Below are positions 23,401-34,999 of a stretch of DNA of 64,000 nucleotides, one piece after another. Numbering within the stretch: position 1 is the stretch's first letter; each line of letters begins with the position of its first letter. The stretch is from Chromobotia macracanthus (lineage: Eukaryota > Chordata > Actinopteri > Cypriniformes > Botiidae), in assembly GCA_036877525.1 (NCBI GenBank), contig JAZGTH010000005.1, positions 3,188,001 through 3,252,000 on the forward strand, read 5' to 3'. The position numbers and the translations under genes were made by a program. A model generated the notes under the pieces. It searched no databases. It saw only the letters and a list, made by a program, of their open reading frames with translations, and was not told the origin of the DNA.

Positions 23401-24180
23401 TGCTTTCCCCAATGTAAACTGTAAAAGTAGTTTTACAAAAAACATTTTAATATGAAAAAAATATGTTAAAGTATTTTCTGAAAGTACCTAAATAAACAGA
23501 GGAGACTCTGCACATACTGTCTGCAATGTTTTAGCACCTCATATAGTAAGGCAGTATACAAATCAGGTAATGGCACAAACATGAACAGAAAATTGCCAAC
23601 CAGGTTTGTGCATGAGGTTGTGGATGATATAGCAGACTCAACACAATCGCCTTAAGAAGGGCGATATTTTCTCATTCTGTGATACACTTGAGGACTTTCT
23701 CATCCTGACAGGAATTTGCTTGTGAAGTTTCCAACTTCTTAGACCCTGTAGTCATGAACAACTGTTGTGGGTTATACATGTCTCTGCAGCCCTAACAATC
23801 ATCTTACAGTGAAATCAAAAGATGAACCAGGAATACTTCACCAGTTAAATAAATCAATGACAACAACTTAAGGGAAGGGCTTAACAGGCCCCTTGTGGTT
23901 CTTTGTGTTTACTGAATATCCTTCATATTGGTTTTCATGTATCGAAGTACCCACTGGGCTGGCTGAGGCAATTTGCAAGGATATCTCAAACCAGGGAAGC
24001 ACAGGGGACAATATTGTTGGAATCACTTTTGGAGTGATTTTCCAGCTAATGAACAGTGAAAAATTGACAGGCAATAAAATTCATTTGAATTTAAGGGGCT
24101 CACGCATGTACTGCAGCATGCAAGCTTAGAATAAACATAACATTATTGTCTGTTGGTGTAGACGCTAATATAGTTGTCAT
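20481..24180. other. Intronic DNA, minor repeats
   Basis: The segment 20480-20900 probably continues the non-LTR element upstream but is too degraded to translate confidently. A (TA)n microsatellite lies at 21493-21514, following a retroelement-tail-like AAAGCACTTTGAATG/AATGTGCTGTATAAT. A short triplication of AGCATAACTCTC-like words occurs at 22810-22845. No exon or RNA gene was seen. Confidence 0.45.
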
Positions 24181-24182
24181 TA

Positions 24183-25056
24183 GGGGCCAAGCACCAAAGG
24201 TACGTAGGCACCTATTGTATCCGTTAGATTTCTTAATATTAGAACCATAGAACCGCTTACGAGAAAGTTGTGAAATTTGGTACACTGATAGAGGTCAGTC
24301 CCATCATTAACTATAGCAAATTTGAAGTATCTAACTTAAACTCTCTAGCGCCACCACTTGTCCAAAGTTTCACTCATGTTTATGCTAATAACTTTTGAAC
24401 CATAAGGGCTAGAAACAAAAAAATTTTCTTCTAACTGCAGCACACTATGTGATGCTGCAGTGGCTTATTGTAATGGCTTATTGTAATAAAATTGATTTCA
24501 ATGTATTCCTTAAGTCATGCAGAGAACTTTGATGCCAATTATGCCAAAATTGGCCTTCCTGTCCACCATTTTGATGATTGTCAAAAACCTCCTTTTTCAA
24601 ACTCATCCTAGACCGTTAGTCCGATTTTCACCAAATTAGACTCAGAAAAAAAACCGAGAGAAAAATCGAGTCAGATCATCTTCAGACTTTGCTGTCAAAA
24701 AGTTATGGATTTCAAGACAATAGACAAAACCGTTTTTGTATAGCGACACATCAAATTTGAGGCATGATGCCAGATTACGTCTTAAACAGTATCTCTGCAA
24801 AGCTTTGATATATTGACAACAAACTTTGTATGTGCAATGTCTCCTTACACTGACCACACCACATTGATTTGATAACAGTGCCACCTATTGGTCAAAAGTG
24901 ATAAGCCATTAAATCATATTACCAGAGGTTGTATTAATGATTTTTCAGCTATTTCAAATACAATCATCCTAAACTTGCTTTAATTACTCATTGTTGCAGT
25001 TGGTCTGGTGCTCCATGCCATGCTTAGCTCCTCATGTTGCTGGTGTGCTTGGCCCC
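24183..25056. mobile_element. TIR element with GGGGCCAAGCA ends
   Basis: The left end GGGGCCAAGCACC at 24183 is mirrored by TGTGCTTGGCCCC ending at 25056, giving an element of about 874 bp. Internal sequence includes words common in a teleost dispersed repeat (GAACCATAAGGGCTAGAAACA, AGCGCCACCACTTG). There is no transposase; the 80-residue minus-strand frame inside is not recognised. A target-site duplication could not be assigned. Confidence 0.65.
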
Positions 25057-25059
25057 ATA

Positions 25060-28025
25060 ATTGATGCTTGCAGCTACATTTATAGTTGTCTTTATATTTA
25101 TCATTCTTGGTGTGAATGGGTCTTTACAATATCCTCGCAACCAACAATAATGGCCATTAGCCATAATTAACCATAGCTATGTGCTATAAACATTCACAAC
25201 ACCCTAACAACCACATAAAAGTTAACTTATACATGGGGCATAGTTATAGCTGTAAAACTGCACTATTGAATATTTTAAATAATATAATTTCTAAATATTT
25301 TGAGCAGTTATGCCCTGAATTTTTCTGAAACATACAATTAAGATCTTAGTGAGTGTTTTTCAATAGTAAATTTGGTTAATGTTGTAATTAGGTTGAGCAT
25401 GGGCAGTCACGTCACCCGCAGGAACAAGTATACTGAATCAGTTCACTAAATTAAGTAATTGACAACATTACAATTGCAAAACCATTGATAAAATCTGAAG
25501 TGACTTTGTTGTCCCCCCCCCACTTCCCTCTAGGTTCAGTTCACTGGGAATTTACTGAACATGTTATATGTAACCTGAAGTTATCAAGTTTTCATTTTCA
25601 AGTTTAGTATCATTTTAAATGTTATGGTGTGATGGGTTAAAAGGTCTAATTTCTGTTCGGATGTAGTGTTCTAAGGGCTTGAAAACTTATATAACTTATA
25701 TAAAACCTATATATAGATAAACAATCTATACTTCTGCCATGGATGTGTCTTTTCCAGGAGACCTGAATCATGTTGTGTTAACTATCCCAGCAGGGTGCCC
25801 CTTCAGGTCATGATAAGCTTACAAGACCAAATTCTGAACTGGCTGTAGATTTTATGACTCTGTCTTGCCTGTGTATATAAGGTGGCCAGGCAAACTACAT
25901 TTATAATTAACATTGCTCTTGAGCTTGTTGCAGTGCATTCTGTTATTGCTGTTCTATTCTTTATAAAAGATACATTCAGTGCTGTCTTTGATTAAAATGA
26001 GTTTGGAACAGCCTTGCATCAGGAGCATGCCGACGATTTGGAATGGAGCCCATAATTTGGATTAGCCTCCCATCATTGTTAAAGCTGATTAAGTGGTGTG
26101 GTAACTGTGCTAAACCAGCAGTATAACCAGCATTTCCAAATGACATACTGGTCAAGGAACGGAATGGCACAAGGTTAAAGAAAATTGTTGTCGACCTTCT
26201 TTGACTGAACCCCTTTCATCAGGAGCAGCAACTGGAAAAGTGTATGGCAGGTGCAAAACATCACAAAAATGATTCTTTTAGCTTGTATTAAGTGGCAAAT
26301 AGCTTTTGCCACCCACTTTCTCTCCTTTTCCACACTGCCTTTCCTCAGGAGTCTCTCCATGAATCATTTTAGCCACTCAGCGATTCAGCTGCAGTGGAAG
26401 ATTGAAGCCAGTCACCACAGTTAAATCTTTCCAACCATTAAAGGAATGGTTCACCACAAATTGCTCATGTTTGTAAATCTGCTTTTATTGATTGTATTAC
26501 AACAATAGTTTCCTGTGACCACATCTGTCATGCTCCATAAAGACTAAAACATAACGGTGAAACATATAGATTCTCAAAAAGAAATGCATATTTGTTTAAA
26601 ACAATAAAAGGTGAGCAAATAATGGCAGAATGTGCACATTGAATAAATCTGCAATTCAATGTTAATTAGCTAGTATTTAATGTGAACTAGCTAAACGCTA
26701 AAAGTCTTTGAGTTACTGGAACCACAGAAGGTGACCTTACACACAAGGAAGCTACTTTTTAGCACAGCAATGTTTAATCAGCACACCTGATCCTTCAATG
26801 ACCTTTACTTATTGATTTAGAAACAGCTGTGCACTTTCTGACTCACAATACAAAACATTTTTATTTTCTGTCCAACTTATCGAAACTCAAAGGATTCTGT
26901 TTTTCCACACACTTCACATTTCAAACAAAGCCTCAATGATTTAACCAGTAAAACCAGTAAAGTAGATTATTGTAAATTACCCATCTGTTAATTTAATATT
27001 TTTAGGTTTAACAGGAAAATACAGTATTCAGTAGGAAAACTATTGAGGGTATTTCAGGGGATTAATTTATGGTGACAAACAATAAATTGTCACACCCAGA
27101 GGCCCCTTCATGAGACATGACATTTAATGAAGCAATGTCTCAAGGTTAAAACATGTTAAGCAGTCTCGACAGCTATCTGTGCCACATTGTTAATTATCAC
27201 AGAAAATAACACTGACTAGTCCGTCAGCGCAATTGCACAGAGGGTCATCTGTTGCTCATGGGGTTGCTGTTCTGATCATGGACAGTCAGTTTGAACCTGC
27301 CTAGGGTGCTTTTACCTTATTTTCCCTCCACTCCCCTGTCAGCTGCCCATTTTCTTTTCTAATAAAAGCAATCAATTAAAAATTGACTAGTCCCTCTGCA
27401 AGTGTACTATAAATGTAATTTGTTTTTACTAGGGATGAAGCAATATTTTGTATAAAATTTTGTATAATATATACAAATCTCTACTTTGTTACATACTGCA
27501 AAATGTCTTTGTTACATAGGGCAAAATGTGTTTTTTACATATTTAAAATGTAATAGTTTATTCCTCTGAAATGACTCTTATATAAAAGCCTTTTTATTTT
27601 TTAACCCTTGTTCTCCAACCACCAGGCTTCGTCCTAGAATCCAATCAATTTTCAAATGACAAAATCACATCCCCCCTACTTTTTCTCATTAAATATCCAG
27701 TTTTGCTCATAACAGCAAAAATTTCAGAAGTAAAATGGGTTTGAACTCAGAACACTCTTCAATGTTTTTTGTCCTTTTCATTATTAGTTATATACATCTG
27801 CGTTTACAGGATGTTATTTAGTTTTATTGTTATGGCCTTTACATTGATCAAGCACAACAGACCATCACCCTCTGTGAGTTGAAAATGATGAAGCAGTACA
27901 CTGAAAACCTTTGTTGCAGCACAGCAGAGCTTAAGTGAACTTCCCAAATCAATAGAAATGATCTCTCACCTCAATACTTTATAGCTAAAATGTAAAAAAC
28001 AAATGCCATTTCTTAATTCTATTCA
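25060..28025. other. Intronic DNA, scattered old repeats
   Basis: ACACCCTAACAACCACATA at about 25200 belongs to a dispersed family recurring in the window. AAAGGAATGGTTCACC at 26440 resembles a MITE end. The stretch 27595-27720 is the second copy of the TTCTCATTAAATATCC repeat. A repeat-poor block at about 27090-27390 might be conserved non-coding DNA. No gene was recognised. Confidence 0.4.
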
Positions 28026-28029
28026 TTTG

Positions 28030-28135
28030 GCTGTAGGTTTTATCTAAAGTAACATCCAACACATTCCACAGCTATATATTTTTACATGCATTGTCTGGGA
28101 ATCAAACCCATGTCTTTGCACCACACTTTACCAGT
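28030..28135 (-). repeat. Decayed tRNA-headed SINE, copy
   Basis: TCTGGGAATCAAACCCATG at about 28097 is the reverse complement of a tRNA-type B box (GGTTTGATTCCCAGA). It is preceded by the CATTTGGC..TTTTATCTAAAG..CATCCA tail seen in better copies at 44400 and 51100. It is degraded. Minus-strand orientation is inferred from the B box. Confidence 0.5.
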
Positions 28136-28139
28136 TGAA

Positions 28140-30380
28140 AAACAGAAACACATGATTTTCGAGCTCCTAACATTCTGATAGGATGGGGATAATATATTCA
28201 ACTAACCATGTTAAATTGAGCTTTTGATGGTTTCTCAATTTCAGCCACTGTTTTAATTTGTGCCATGCAACTTAATTAGGCAAACAAAAAAACTTGTCTG
28301 AGCTGCAAACACAGCTCCTGCAGTGCCAGGAGCACTTCCTCTTAATTTACAAGCTCAAAAAAACAGTTGGCTCTCTGAAGCAGTTCAATAAGAAGCAGAC
28401 TCATGCTTGAGTAGGTACAGGGGTAGAAATCAAAAGACACAGGAGCTGTAAGAAAACCAAGGCTCAGAAAAACAAGCTGCATAAAACAGTTCTACACGTT
28501 CCATCTGTCATCTTGTAGAACACACAATGTTTAACTTGCAAATAGTCTGCAGATGCAAAAATCACAGATAGAATTTGAATAGCAGAATTAATAGCAGAGG
28601 TGTTCTGGACAGAGTTGTTGTGCAGGTTTCAATAACATTAGCTGCTATGACGTGTAACTGGATACATCAATGTAGAAAATGCCAGAGCTGTGGCCAAGTG
28701 GTATTTCCATCTGTATGCGTTTCAAAGTGGTGCTTATGTGGGCAATGGGTGTTATTTTTTTGCAGCCTAAAGAAAATGTCCAAAAGCGTGAGCCAGAGCC
28801 AGTGGAGGATATGGACCATTCATACAAATATGAACTGAAGAATGTTTGTTTACATACACTTTAGCTGGACCAACCTGAATTTTTTCATTGAGCAATTTAA
28901 GCAAAAAAAAAAAACATTTGTGACAGCATTGCTGTTAGTATATTATTACTAATTTAAAATGTATTGGAATGTAATTTTGACAAAAAATTTGGATGATTTT
29001 AGTCTTTCTACATTAGAATACACCTGTACTGCATGACTGGTCTTTTTTATAATTTTTTGAGCCATTTAAACAATACATTGGGGTATAAACTCTGTCCTGT
29101 ATAGTTCTGTTAAAGTAAAGAAGCACATATTTCCATTGTTTTCCATATTAATAAGTTTGGATTATTTGTGGCATCCCAGGCACATCAGAAAAGAATTGTA
29201 ATGATTAAGCAGAAACTTGATACAAGAACCTCAGACCAGAACTTCACCTAATTGCATAAAATGAGATTCAGAGGTAATGGATTTTGATAATTGTTGGTGC
29301 TTGATAGCAATCTCACCTGGGTCCTAGTATCTTGTCTTGCATATTAAGCTGCTAGACCTCCACTTAACATGTGACAGAGGCAGACGTACAGAGGCTCACT
29401 ACCTCCAAGGCATGTTAATCTATTCTTAAGTTTATCAAATTAATAAGTGTTTCCAGAGGTCTAATAAGAGATATGGCAAGCCTGGCTTTGATGGGAAGGG
29501 ATTTGAAGTCTCAAAGACCTGCTGGGGGACTTTTAGTCATTCCCATCATAAGCTTTCTGAGCTTGACCTTTATGTTAGCAAGAAAGGGGCAGTATTATAA
29601 AAATTGGAATGCAGCTGGAAAGCAGGTTGACATTCCTGCACTCTACAGTGGGTCACATATGTTAGCAATATTTTGCTCACAAATAAATATCAAAGAGTTC
29701 AAAAAGTTCAAAAGCATTTGACAACGCAGTTAGAAAAGCAGAAGATGAAAGGCCAGTTTTCAAAACAGCTTTTCTAAAATATGGCTTAGAAAGCACAAAG
29801 TCATCTATGTTGTTCTACAGCATGCAAGGGAATTCCCCAATGCATTGTTCTCTCTGTTCATTTACAGTGTTTATTTACATATTTTGCATATGCATGCATG
29901 ATTTATCCCGGATGAATATGATGTGATATTTAATAAGATGCCTCAGAGCAAAAGCTTTGGGTATTAGGTCCCAAAAGAAATGTGGGGTTTGAATTTTAAA
30001 AGCGTTCCTCTTGAGCCTGTTTCAGATGCAGAATCGTCTATGTGATCAAACGAAGAAATCAATAACAATAACAGCCAGTCCAGCCTCCAGCTCCTCATCA
30101 AGGGGGGATTAGTAGATCAGATGTTTTCCTCAACATAAATTGAATGAACTTTGTTCTTTAATTCAGCCAACAGCCATCTAATTGCTGAGCATCGCTTAAG
30201 TCATTCTTCTGAGCTCATCAGTACATGTAGGTAGGTGGACAGATTGACAGGGGGTGTAATATCTGCTGGAATCTGACTTGCATGTGATTTTAGTAGCATG
30301 TACATTTCATTAGAATGTACATTAGATTACATTAGTATTAGTAAGTTGCAATCTATTTATCCAAACGTTTTTGATTAAAA
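28140..30380. other. Intronic DNA, no gene recognised
   Basis: Unique-looking AT-rich DNA. Around 29870-30250 the sequence is repeat-poor and contains an octamer-like TTTGCATATGCATGCATG at about 29882. It is a candidate conserved non-coding block by appearance only. Open frames of 60-87 codons here show no domain. Confidence 0.4.
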
Positions 30381-30384
30381 ATGA

Positions 30385-30660
30385 ATAGAAAAATCATTAT
30401 TAAGCAAGAACATAAATGATCAGTGTTCAAAACATTTATCTTCTCCCTTATTCGCAATGCTAAGAGTATAATGATTTATAATTTGAGCTGTCAGGGGCGA
30501 TTTCACAGGAAAGGTCAGTATGACATAATTCATGTGCATGGTTATGCATGTCTGTAAACAGAAAGAAGACCCAGCTACTGAGTCTGAGTGCTGAGGGTGG
30601 TGGAGCATTTAGAATTTGCTTAAATTTGAAGGTGTAACTCATTTCTGTGTAACAACAGCC
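30385..30660 (+). repeat. Dispersed repeat, copy 2 of 3 (TTATTGAGCAAGT family)
   Basis: Shares ATTAAGCAAGAACATAAATGATCAGTGTTCAAAA and later TTATAATTTGAGCTGTC, TGTAAACAGAAAGAAGACCC with the copies at 5931 and 48778, quoted here in short pieces. It is diverged and its ends are not sharp. Confidence 0.55.
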
Positions 30661-30784
30661 ATGTTGAAAGACCCTTTACATGGTCATGTAAAAGATGATA
30701 CTGTGTTTCAGAAATCGCAAATTAGTGGCTTACACTAAACAAAGAAAACAATTGAGGAAACACTTGAATTGGCACTTGAACTGT

Positions 30785-31055
30785 GGCACCACAGGTTTTT
30801 AAACTTAACCCCACTGAAAGTCTAAGGGATGTGGTGGAGGAGGCCTGGTGGACTGGTTGATTCTCCTATAATCCATATAAGCTCTCACCAAATATTAGCA
30901 AGTAATATTTATTTATTCCCCTAACAGGGATGGGAATAAATGTTGTGACATTGCATAAGATTGTCACAATAAATGTGTGCTGTAATCAAAGCTAAGGGAG
31001 GTCCAACAAAATATCACAGCATGCAACCTTTTTTGGGCCAGGAAGTATATAGAAA
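30785..31055 (+). pseudogene. Tc1/mariner-like transposase C-terminal scrap
   Basis: The plus-strand frame at about 30796-30855 reads FKLNPTESLRDVVEEAWW before a stop. This resembles the DLNPIEHLWDVVE segment that holds the third catalytic acid of Tc1-like transposases, and a Glu is present. The following 200 bases probably carry the element's 3' end (GGCCAGGAAGTAT). No other transposase motif remains. Confidence 0.5.
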
Positions 31056-31059
31056 ATTC

Positions 31060-32295
31060 AAGGCAGCTTATATAACTGAGGCAGCATTAGTTTGGTAAGT
31101 GAGCAATTTGCATTAGGAGACAGATGTTTGATTGGACGAAAGACTGTTAACTGAGTCAACATTCATTGGTGTGAGCAATTTGATTGGTCTATGGCCTAAA
31201 ACACCTTTGTGCTGTGATTTGGTGGCAGTAATTTAGTTTCTAATGATCCCTCTCAATGCCCTTATAATGTAGATAAAGTGTTAAGTTTGGCAGGTAAATT
31301 TACGAGCAAAAGTGAAGTAGATTTGTTCTATCAGTGATTATAGTTATCCAACAGTCACCAGATGCTAAATCTGCAGCTTTGGTCTTTCTACTTATCAGTC
31401 TCTCTGTCTGTTTCTCTCAGCCTGGTAGTGAATAATGCAGATGCTAGATTAAGAGTTAGGTCCCTTGATGAACTGAACCTAACAAATCAAGCACCAAAGC
31501 TGTCATGGCTCATCCCCTAGCAAGGCAAATTAGTTTAAGCAGGACAATGTCACTCTACCCATCCTTGCTTTTTAAACCAACTCCTTTTTCCAGTCTCTGT
31601 CTCAGTCTAAGAAATCAAATCTTTTTTTAAATATCTTAAAAAATTAAATATTTAAAATTTTTAAATATCATTGTGATTTGCTTTTCAGAAGTTCAGAAGA
31701 AATTAGTAAGGAAATTAATAATAATGGCAAGTAAACTGGTAGGAATTATGTTACCAAGTATAGACATTACTGTGAATGATAAGAGGCATCCTCTGTATGA
31801 TGCTTTTGAATTGTTGTCACCAGTTAACGGTATTAGGTTCTCTAATGGTTAACAAAACAGATCCAACATATCTGTAATCCCCCAAGCAACTAAATTCTTA
31901 AATTCTTTGTTTAGTATTAATCGATGGCAAGCTGATCGGGTTACTTATATTAGATTTATCTGCATTAAACTATTGTTTATACATGCTGCTATGCTGCTAA
32001 CTATCCCTCTGAGGATAAATAAACTGACTACTACTAAATAAACTACTACTATAGACTACTACCTGTGTCACCCACTCAAGCTACTGTAAGTCAGAAGGTG
32101 GTTTGTTTTTTATGCTTTCAACCACTTGCAATATCCTTGATACAGTCCTGGTAATTAATATGAATGATGCTGCATGATGACTTGCAATTATTTAAAATGA
32201 GGCATAATTACCATATAATATTATTACCATGGACTACAAAATTACAAAAACTACAAAAACAGGAGAAGCATTTTGTCTGTGTGAGCTAGCAGTAG
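31060..32295. other. Intronic DNA without recognised features
   Basis: AT-rich sequence, including an ATTTAAAAA-type low-complexity patch near 31620-31665. No exon, RNA gene or identifiable element. Confidence 0.45.
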
Positions 32296-32299
32296 CTGT

Positions 32300-33363
32300 A
32301 GTTTCCAAAAATCATCTCTCCAAAATCATCCTCTCCAACCGTCCTACTACCTGCCCCCTTGACACTGTCCCCTCACATATAATGCAAGCAATCTCTCCAT
32401 TACTCTTGCCTGAACTCACACACATTCTAAACATGTCAATCTCTACAGGAAATGTTCCCTTCTTGTTCAAGCCAGCTCGGATAACACCACTGTTCAAAAA
32501 ACCATCACTTAACCCCTCAGTGGTCAGCAACTATTGACCAATTTCACTCCTAGCGTTCCTCTCAAAAGTTCTTGAAAAGGTTGTGTTTAGTCAGCTGTCT
32601 TTCTATTTCTCACAGAACAACCTACTTAACAGTCAACAGTCTGGTTTCGAAAAAGGACATCCACGGAGACTGCCCTACTGTCGGTGGTTGAAGGCCTATG
32701 GCAGGCTAGAGCCAACTCCATGTCGTCTGTCCTAATTCTTCTTGACCTCTGTGCACTTCGACACAGTGAACCACCAGATCCTGTTATCCTCACTCTCCAA
32801 CCTGGGCATCTCTGGACCTGCACTCAACTGGTTTAGCTCATATTCTCTAGGTGCAATCATTAAAGTACATGGCTTCTCATACCACTGCTACGCAGATGAT
32901 ACACAGCTTTATTATTCATTTCAGCCCGACGACCCCACCACTGCTGCCCAGATCTCCGCCTGCCTTCTAGACATCTTAGCCTGGATGAAAAAATGCCACC
33001 TCCAGCTCAACTTCAGCAAGACAGAACTTCTGATAATATCAGCCAACCCATCATTAGAACACAACTTCACAGTTGAACTCGGTCCGTTAGAAACCTTGGA
33101 GTGGTGTTTGATGACCAGCTGAAATTCACTTCACACATTGCAGCAATCTCTCGGTCATGCAGGTATGTGCTTTAGAACATCAGGAAAATCAGACACTTCC
33201 TTTCCGAGCACGCAATGCAGCCCCTAGTCCAAGCACATGTAATATCAAGGCTGGACTACTGCAATGCCCTTCTGGCTGGCTTTCCGGCCAATACTACCAA
33301 GCCAAAAGGCAAGACAAAATGTTCAATGCTCTCAAAGCGTCTGCTAAATGACTAAATGTAAAT
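32300..33363 (+). pseudogene. L2/CR1-like LINE reverse-transcriptase remnant
   Basis: Plus-strand frames contain LSNRPTTCPLDTVPSHIMQA, ARITPLFKKPSLNPSVVSNY followed by a stop where Arg is usual, PISLLAFLSKVLEKVVFSQL, HFDTVNHQILLSSLSN, GFSYHCYADDTQLYYSF and HLQLNFSKTELLIISANPS. The YADD catalytic pair is intact. However, WFSSY runs straight into LGAIIKVHG, so the segment with the usual GVPQGSVLGPLLF motif B is deleted. Frameshifts occur in addition. A second internal deletion near 33303 joins the body to the 3' tail (GCGTCTGCTAAATGACTAAA). A relative lies on the minus strand at 60200-61245. Confidence 0.9.
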
Positions 33364-33364
33364 A

Positions 33365-34055
33365 TAAAATTTGATTAAGCAAAACAGAGAAGTCTGTGGA
33401 GGAGGGATGCTAGAGGAAATGTCTCTGGTGATAGCCAGATTGTCACCACAAGAGCTGATGACATGATTCACAGCACAGCAGACTGCAGAAAGTCTTCAAC
33501 TTGTCCAATCTGATAATTGATTGTCAGTCACTCTAATCATGAAAAAATGGGTAAATAAATCTGCCTGAGATTCATTGTATTAATTTGCATGAAAACGATG
33601 TAGCCTATGAAAAGTAACTGGTGGGCTGTACCAAAGGCAAAGCAAATTTAACAGGGTTAATGGGCTGAAATATGCCAACTCCGAAAACACTGCCTGAAAC
33701 TTTCTTCTTCCTGCTGCATGCAGTTTTCAAAAGCTTGTTCTTAATGGTGAGCTGACAGAACAGAACAATGTTAATACTCATTGGACTCTAGAAATGAAAC
33801 AAAAGTTTAGCTGGGGACATTTGTTTTGTGTTTGTTTCAACATTTGTACTATTCTGTGGCTGTCATAAGTAGCTGCAGTTGGTGAAGCTGGTTTTGTTTA
33901 ATTTGAATCCATTATTAAAAAGTACCATATATACTATTCATATAATTGGATATACCATTGGATTCTTGTGGAAATGTATGTTGTATAATACTTTTGATGT
34001 GACCGTGTCCCTAAAGACCAAGCAAGTACTGTGTTAGCCGCCAGTTTTCAAATGT
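33365..34055. other. Intron 5' portion adjoining kctd16 coding exon
   Basis: Repeat-poor sequence following, in transcription sense, the first coding exon. No open frame or known element. The minus-strand read-through frame from the exon reaches a stop at 34056-34058. Confidence 0.4.
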
Positions 34056-34081
34056 TTACTGAACATTAGAGGAGAACTTAC

Positions 34082-34898
34082 GGTAAAAGACGTACTCAGT
34101 GTAACTCGACCAAATTTTGTCCTCGGTGTGCTGGTTGACAAACGAAGCTGTCACGGACGAGTTACACGCCACCATCTGGAACCCGCATTCGGATAGCATA
34201 TCGAATGATCGCTCCAGGTGTTTGAACTTGAGGTAGAAGCGGGACGTGTACCTGTCAGGTGTGCTATCCGTGTCCCTGCTCTGGTTTAAGGTTTCACCAA
34301 AAACTTCTTTGGCCAATGCAATCCTTCCACAAATCAAAATCCTCGGCACCCTCCGAAATCTGGCATCGGTTTGACTCTCTCTGCCACGATATCCCACGGT
34401 AATGAAGCCGCTTTTTCTGTCTGCAGGAACGAGCGACGGCGGCGGACACATTCTCTGATCGCTTCCTTGCGATCCGTCCTCGTAATCGCTGTGAATGAAT
34501 TCGTCCGGGCTGGGTTTTAAGTCGTCTGGGGTTACGAGTTTAACCAAGTCAGGTAATTGAAAGTACTCTGCTTCTTTCCTTAGCCTTCCCTTCTCGGGAA
34601 AATGGTCGGGGAGGACCACTTGCCTGTCTCTGAGGTAGTCTAAAACATATCTGAATAAAAACCCATCCCGATCAATGAAGTAACGACCTTTGGGGTCTCT
34701 AGCCAGATCGTTTGACGCGTTATTTTTAGCAGAGAAAATTTGACCCAAAAGGGAGCCGGGGCTGCTGATCAACGTAGCGTGGCGAGTATAATGCACTTGG
34801 CCCCCGACATTGAGTTCAATCACGTCCGGAAAACTGCTGTGAACGGAGACTGGATCTTTGGCAGTAGGCTGAGCTCTAGAGTTTCCACTTAACGCCAT
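34082..34898 (-). CDS. kctd16: kctd16 first coding exon (BTB/T1 and H1 domains)
   Basis: Encodes residues 1-272 plus one base of codon 273 of KCTD16. This cytosolic auxiliary GABA-B receptor subunit oligomerises through its T1 domain, binds the GABBR2 tail and tunes G-protein signalling. Visible parts: BTB/T1 at residues 23-125 (FPDVIELNVGGQ, GRYFIDRDGFLFRYVLDYL, KEAEYFQLPDLVKLV); a linker (PDEFIHSDYEDGSQGSDQ); H1 from about 163 (GFITVGYRG, RRVPRILICGRIALAKEVFG, YTSRFYLKFKHLERSFDML, IWSSYTEYVFY). I chose MALSGN (34898) because mammalian KCTD16 begins there. An in-frame ATG at 34910 would add MTET and also has a good context (A at -3). The open frame extending to 35108 is probably 5' UTR or flank. 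Donor GTAAGT follows at 34081. KCTD8 and KCTD12 are the alternatives; the exon-2 H2 sequence favours KCTD16. Confidence 0.95.
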
Positions 34899-34967
34899 TG
34901 TTTCAGTCATGGTTGCCAAGAAATCTTCGTATTCACCCCAAGATACAATAGAAAAGTGCGCTCTGCA

Positions 34968-34982
34968 GCTTATAAGGTGGGT
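34968..34982 (-). promoter_or_regulatory. Possible TATA-type core promoter of kctd16
   Basis: The minus strand reads CCACCTTATAAGCTGCAG, with the TATAAG about 65 bases upstream of the first ATG of kctd16. That spacing would give a very short 5' UTR. A competing possibility is a promoter in the GC-richer stretch near 35640-35720 with an upstream 5' UTR exon. No transcript evidence is available. Confidence 0.25.
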
Positions 34983-34999
34983 TAGTAACTGTAACCAAC

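Larger units (their letters stand above)
3713..34081 (-). other. kctd16: kctd16 30.4-kb intron
   Basis: This interval joins the two kctd16 coding exons. On the minus strand it begins with a consensus donor (GTAAGT at 34081-34076) and ends with TTTCAG at 3718-3713. The phase is 1 on both sides. No other exon with KCTD similarity was seen between them. The intron is packed with transposon remnants (listed separately) in both orientations, none of which looks able to encode an intact protein. Very long introns at this position are also a feature of mammalian KCTD16, as I recall. Confidence 0.85.
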
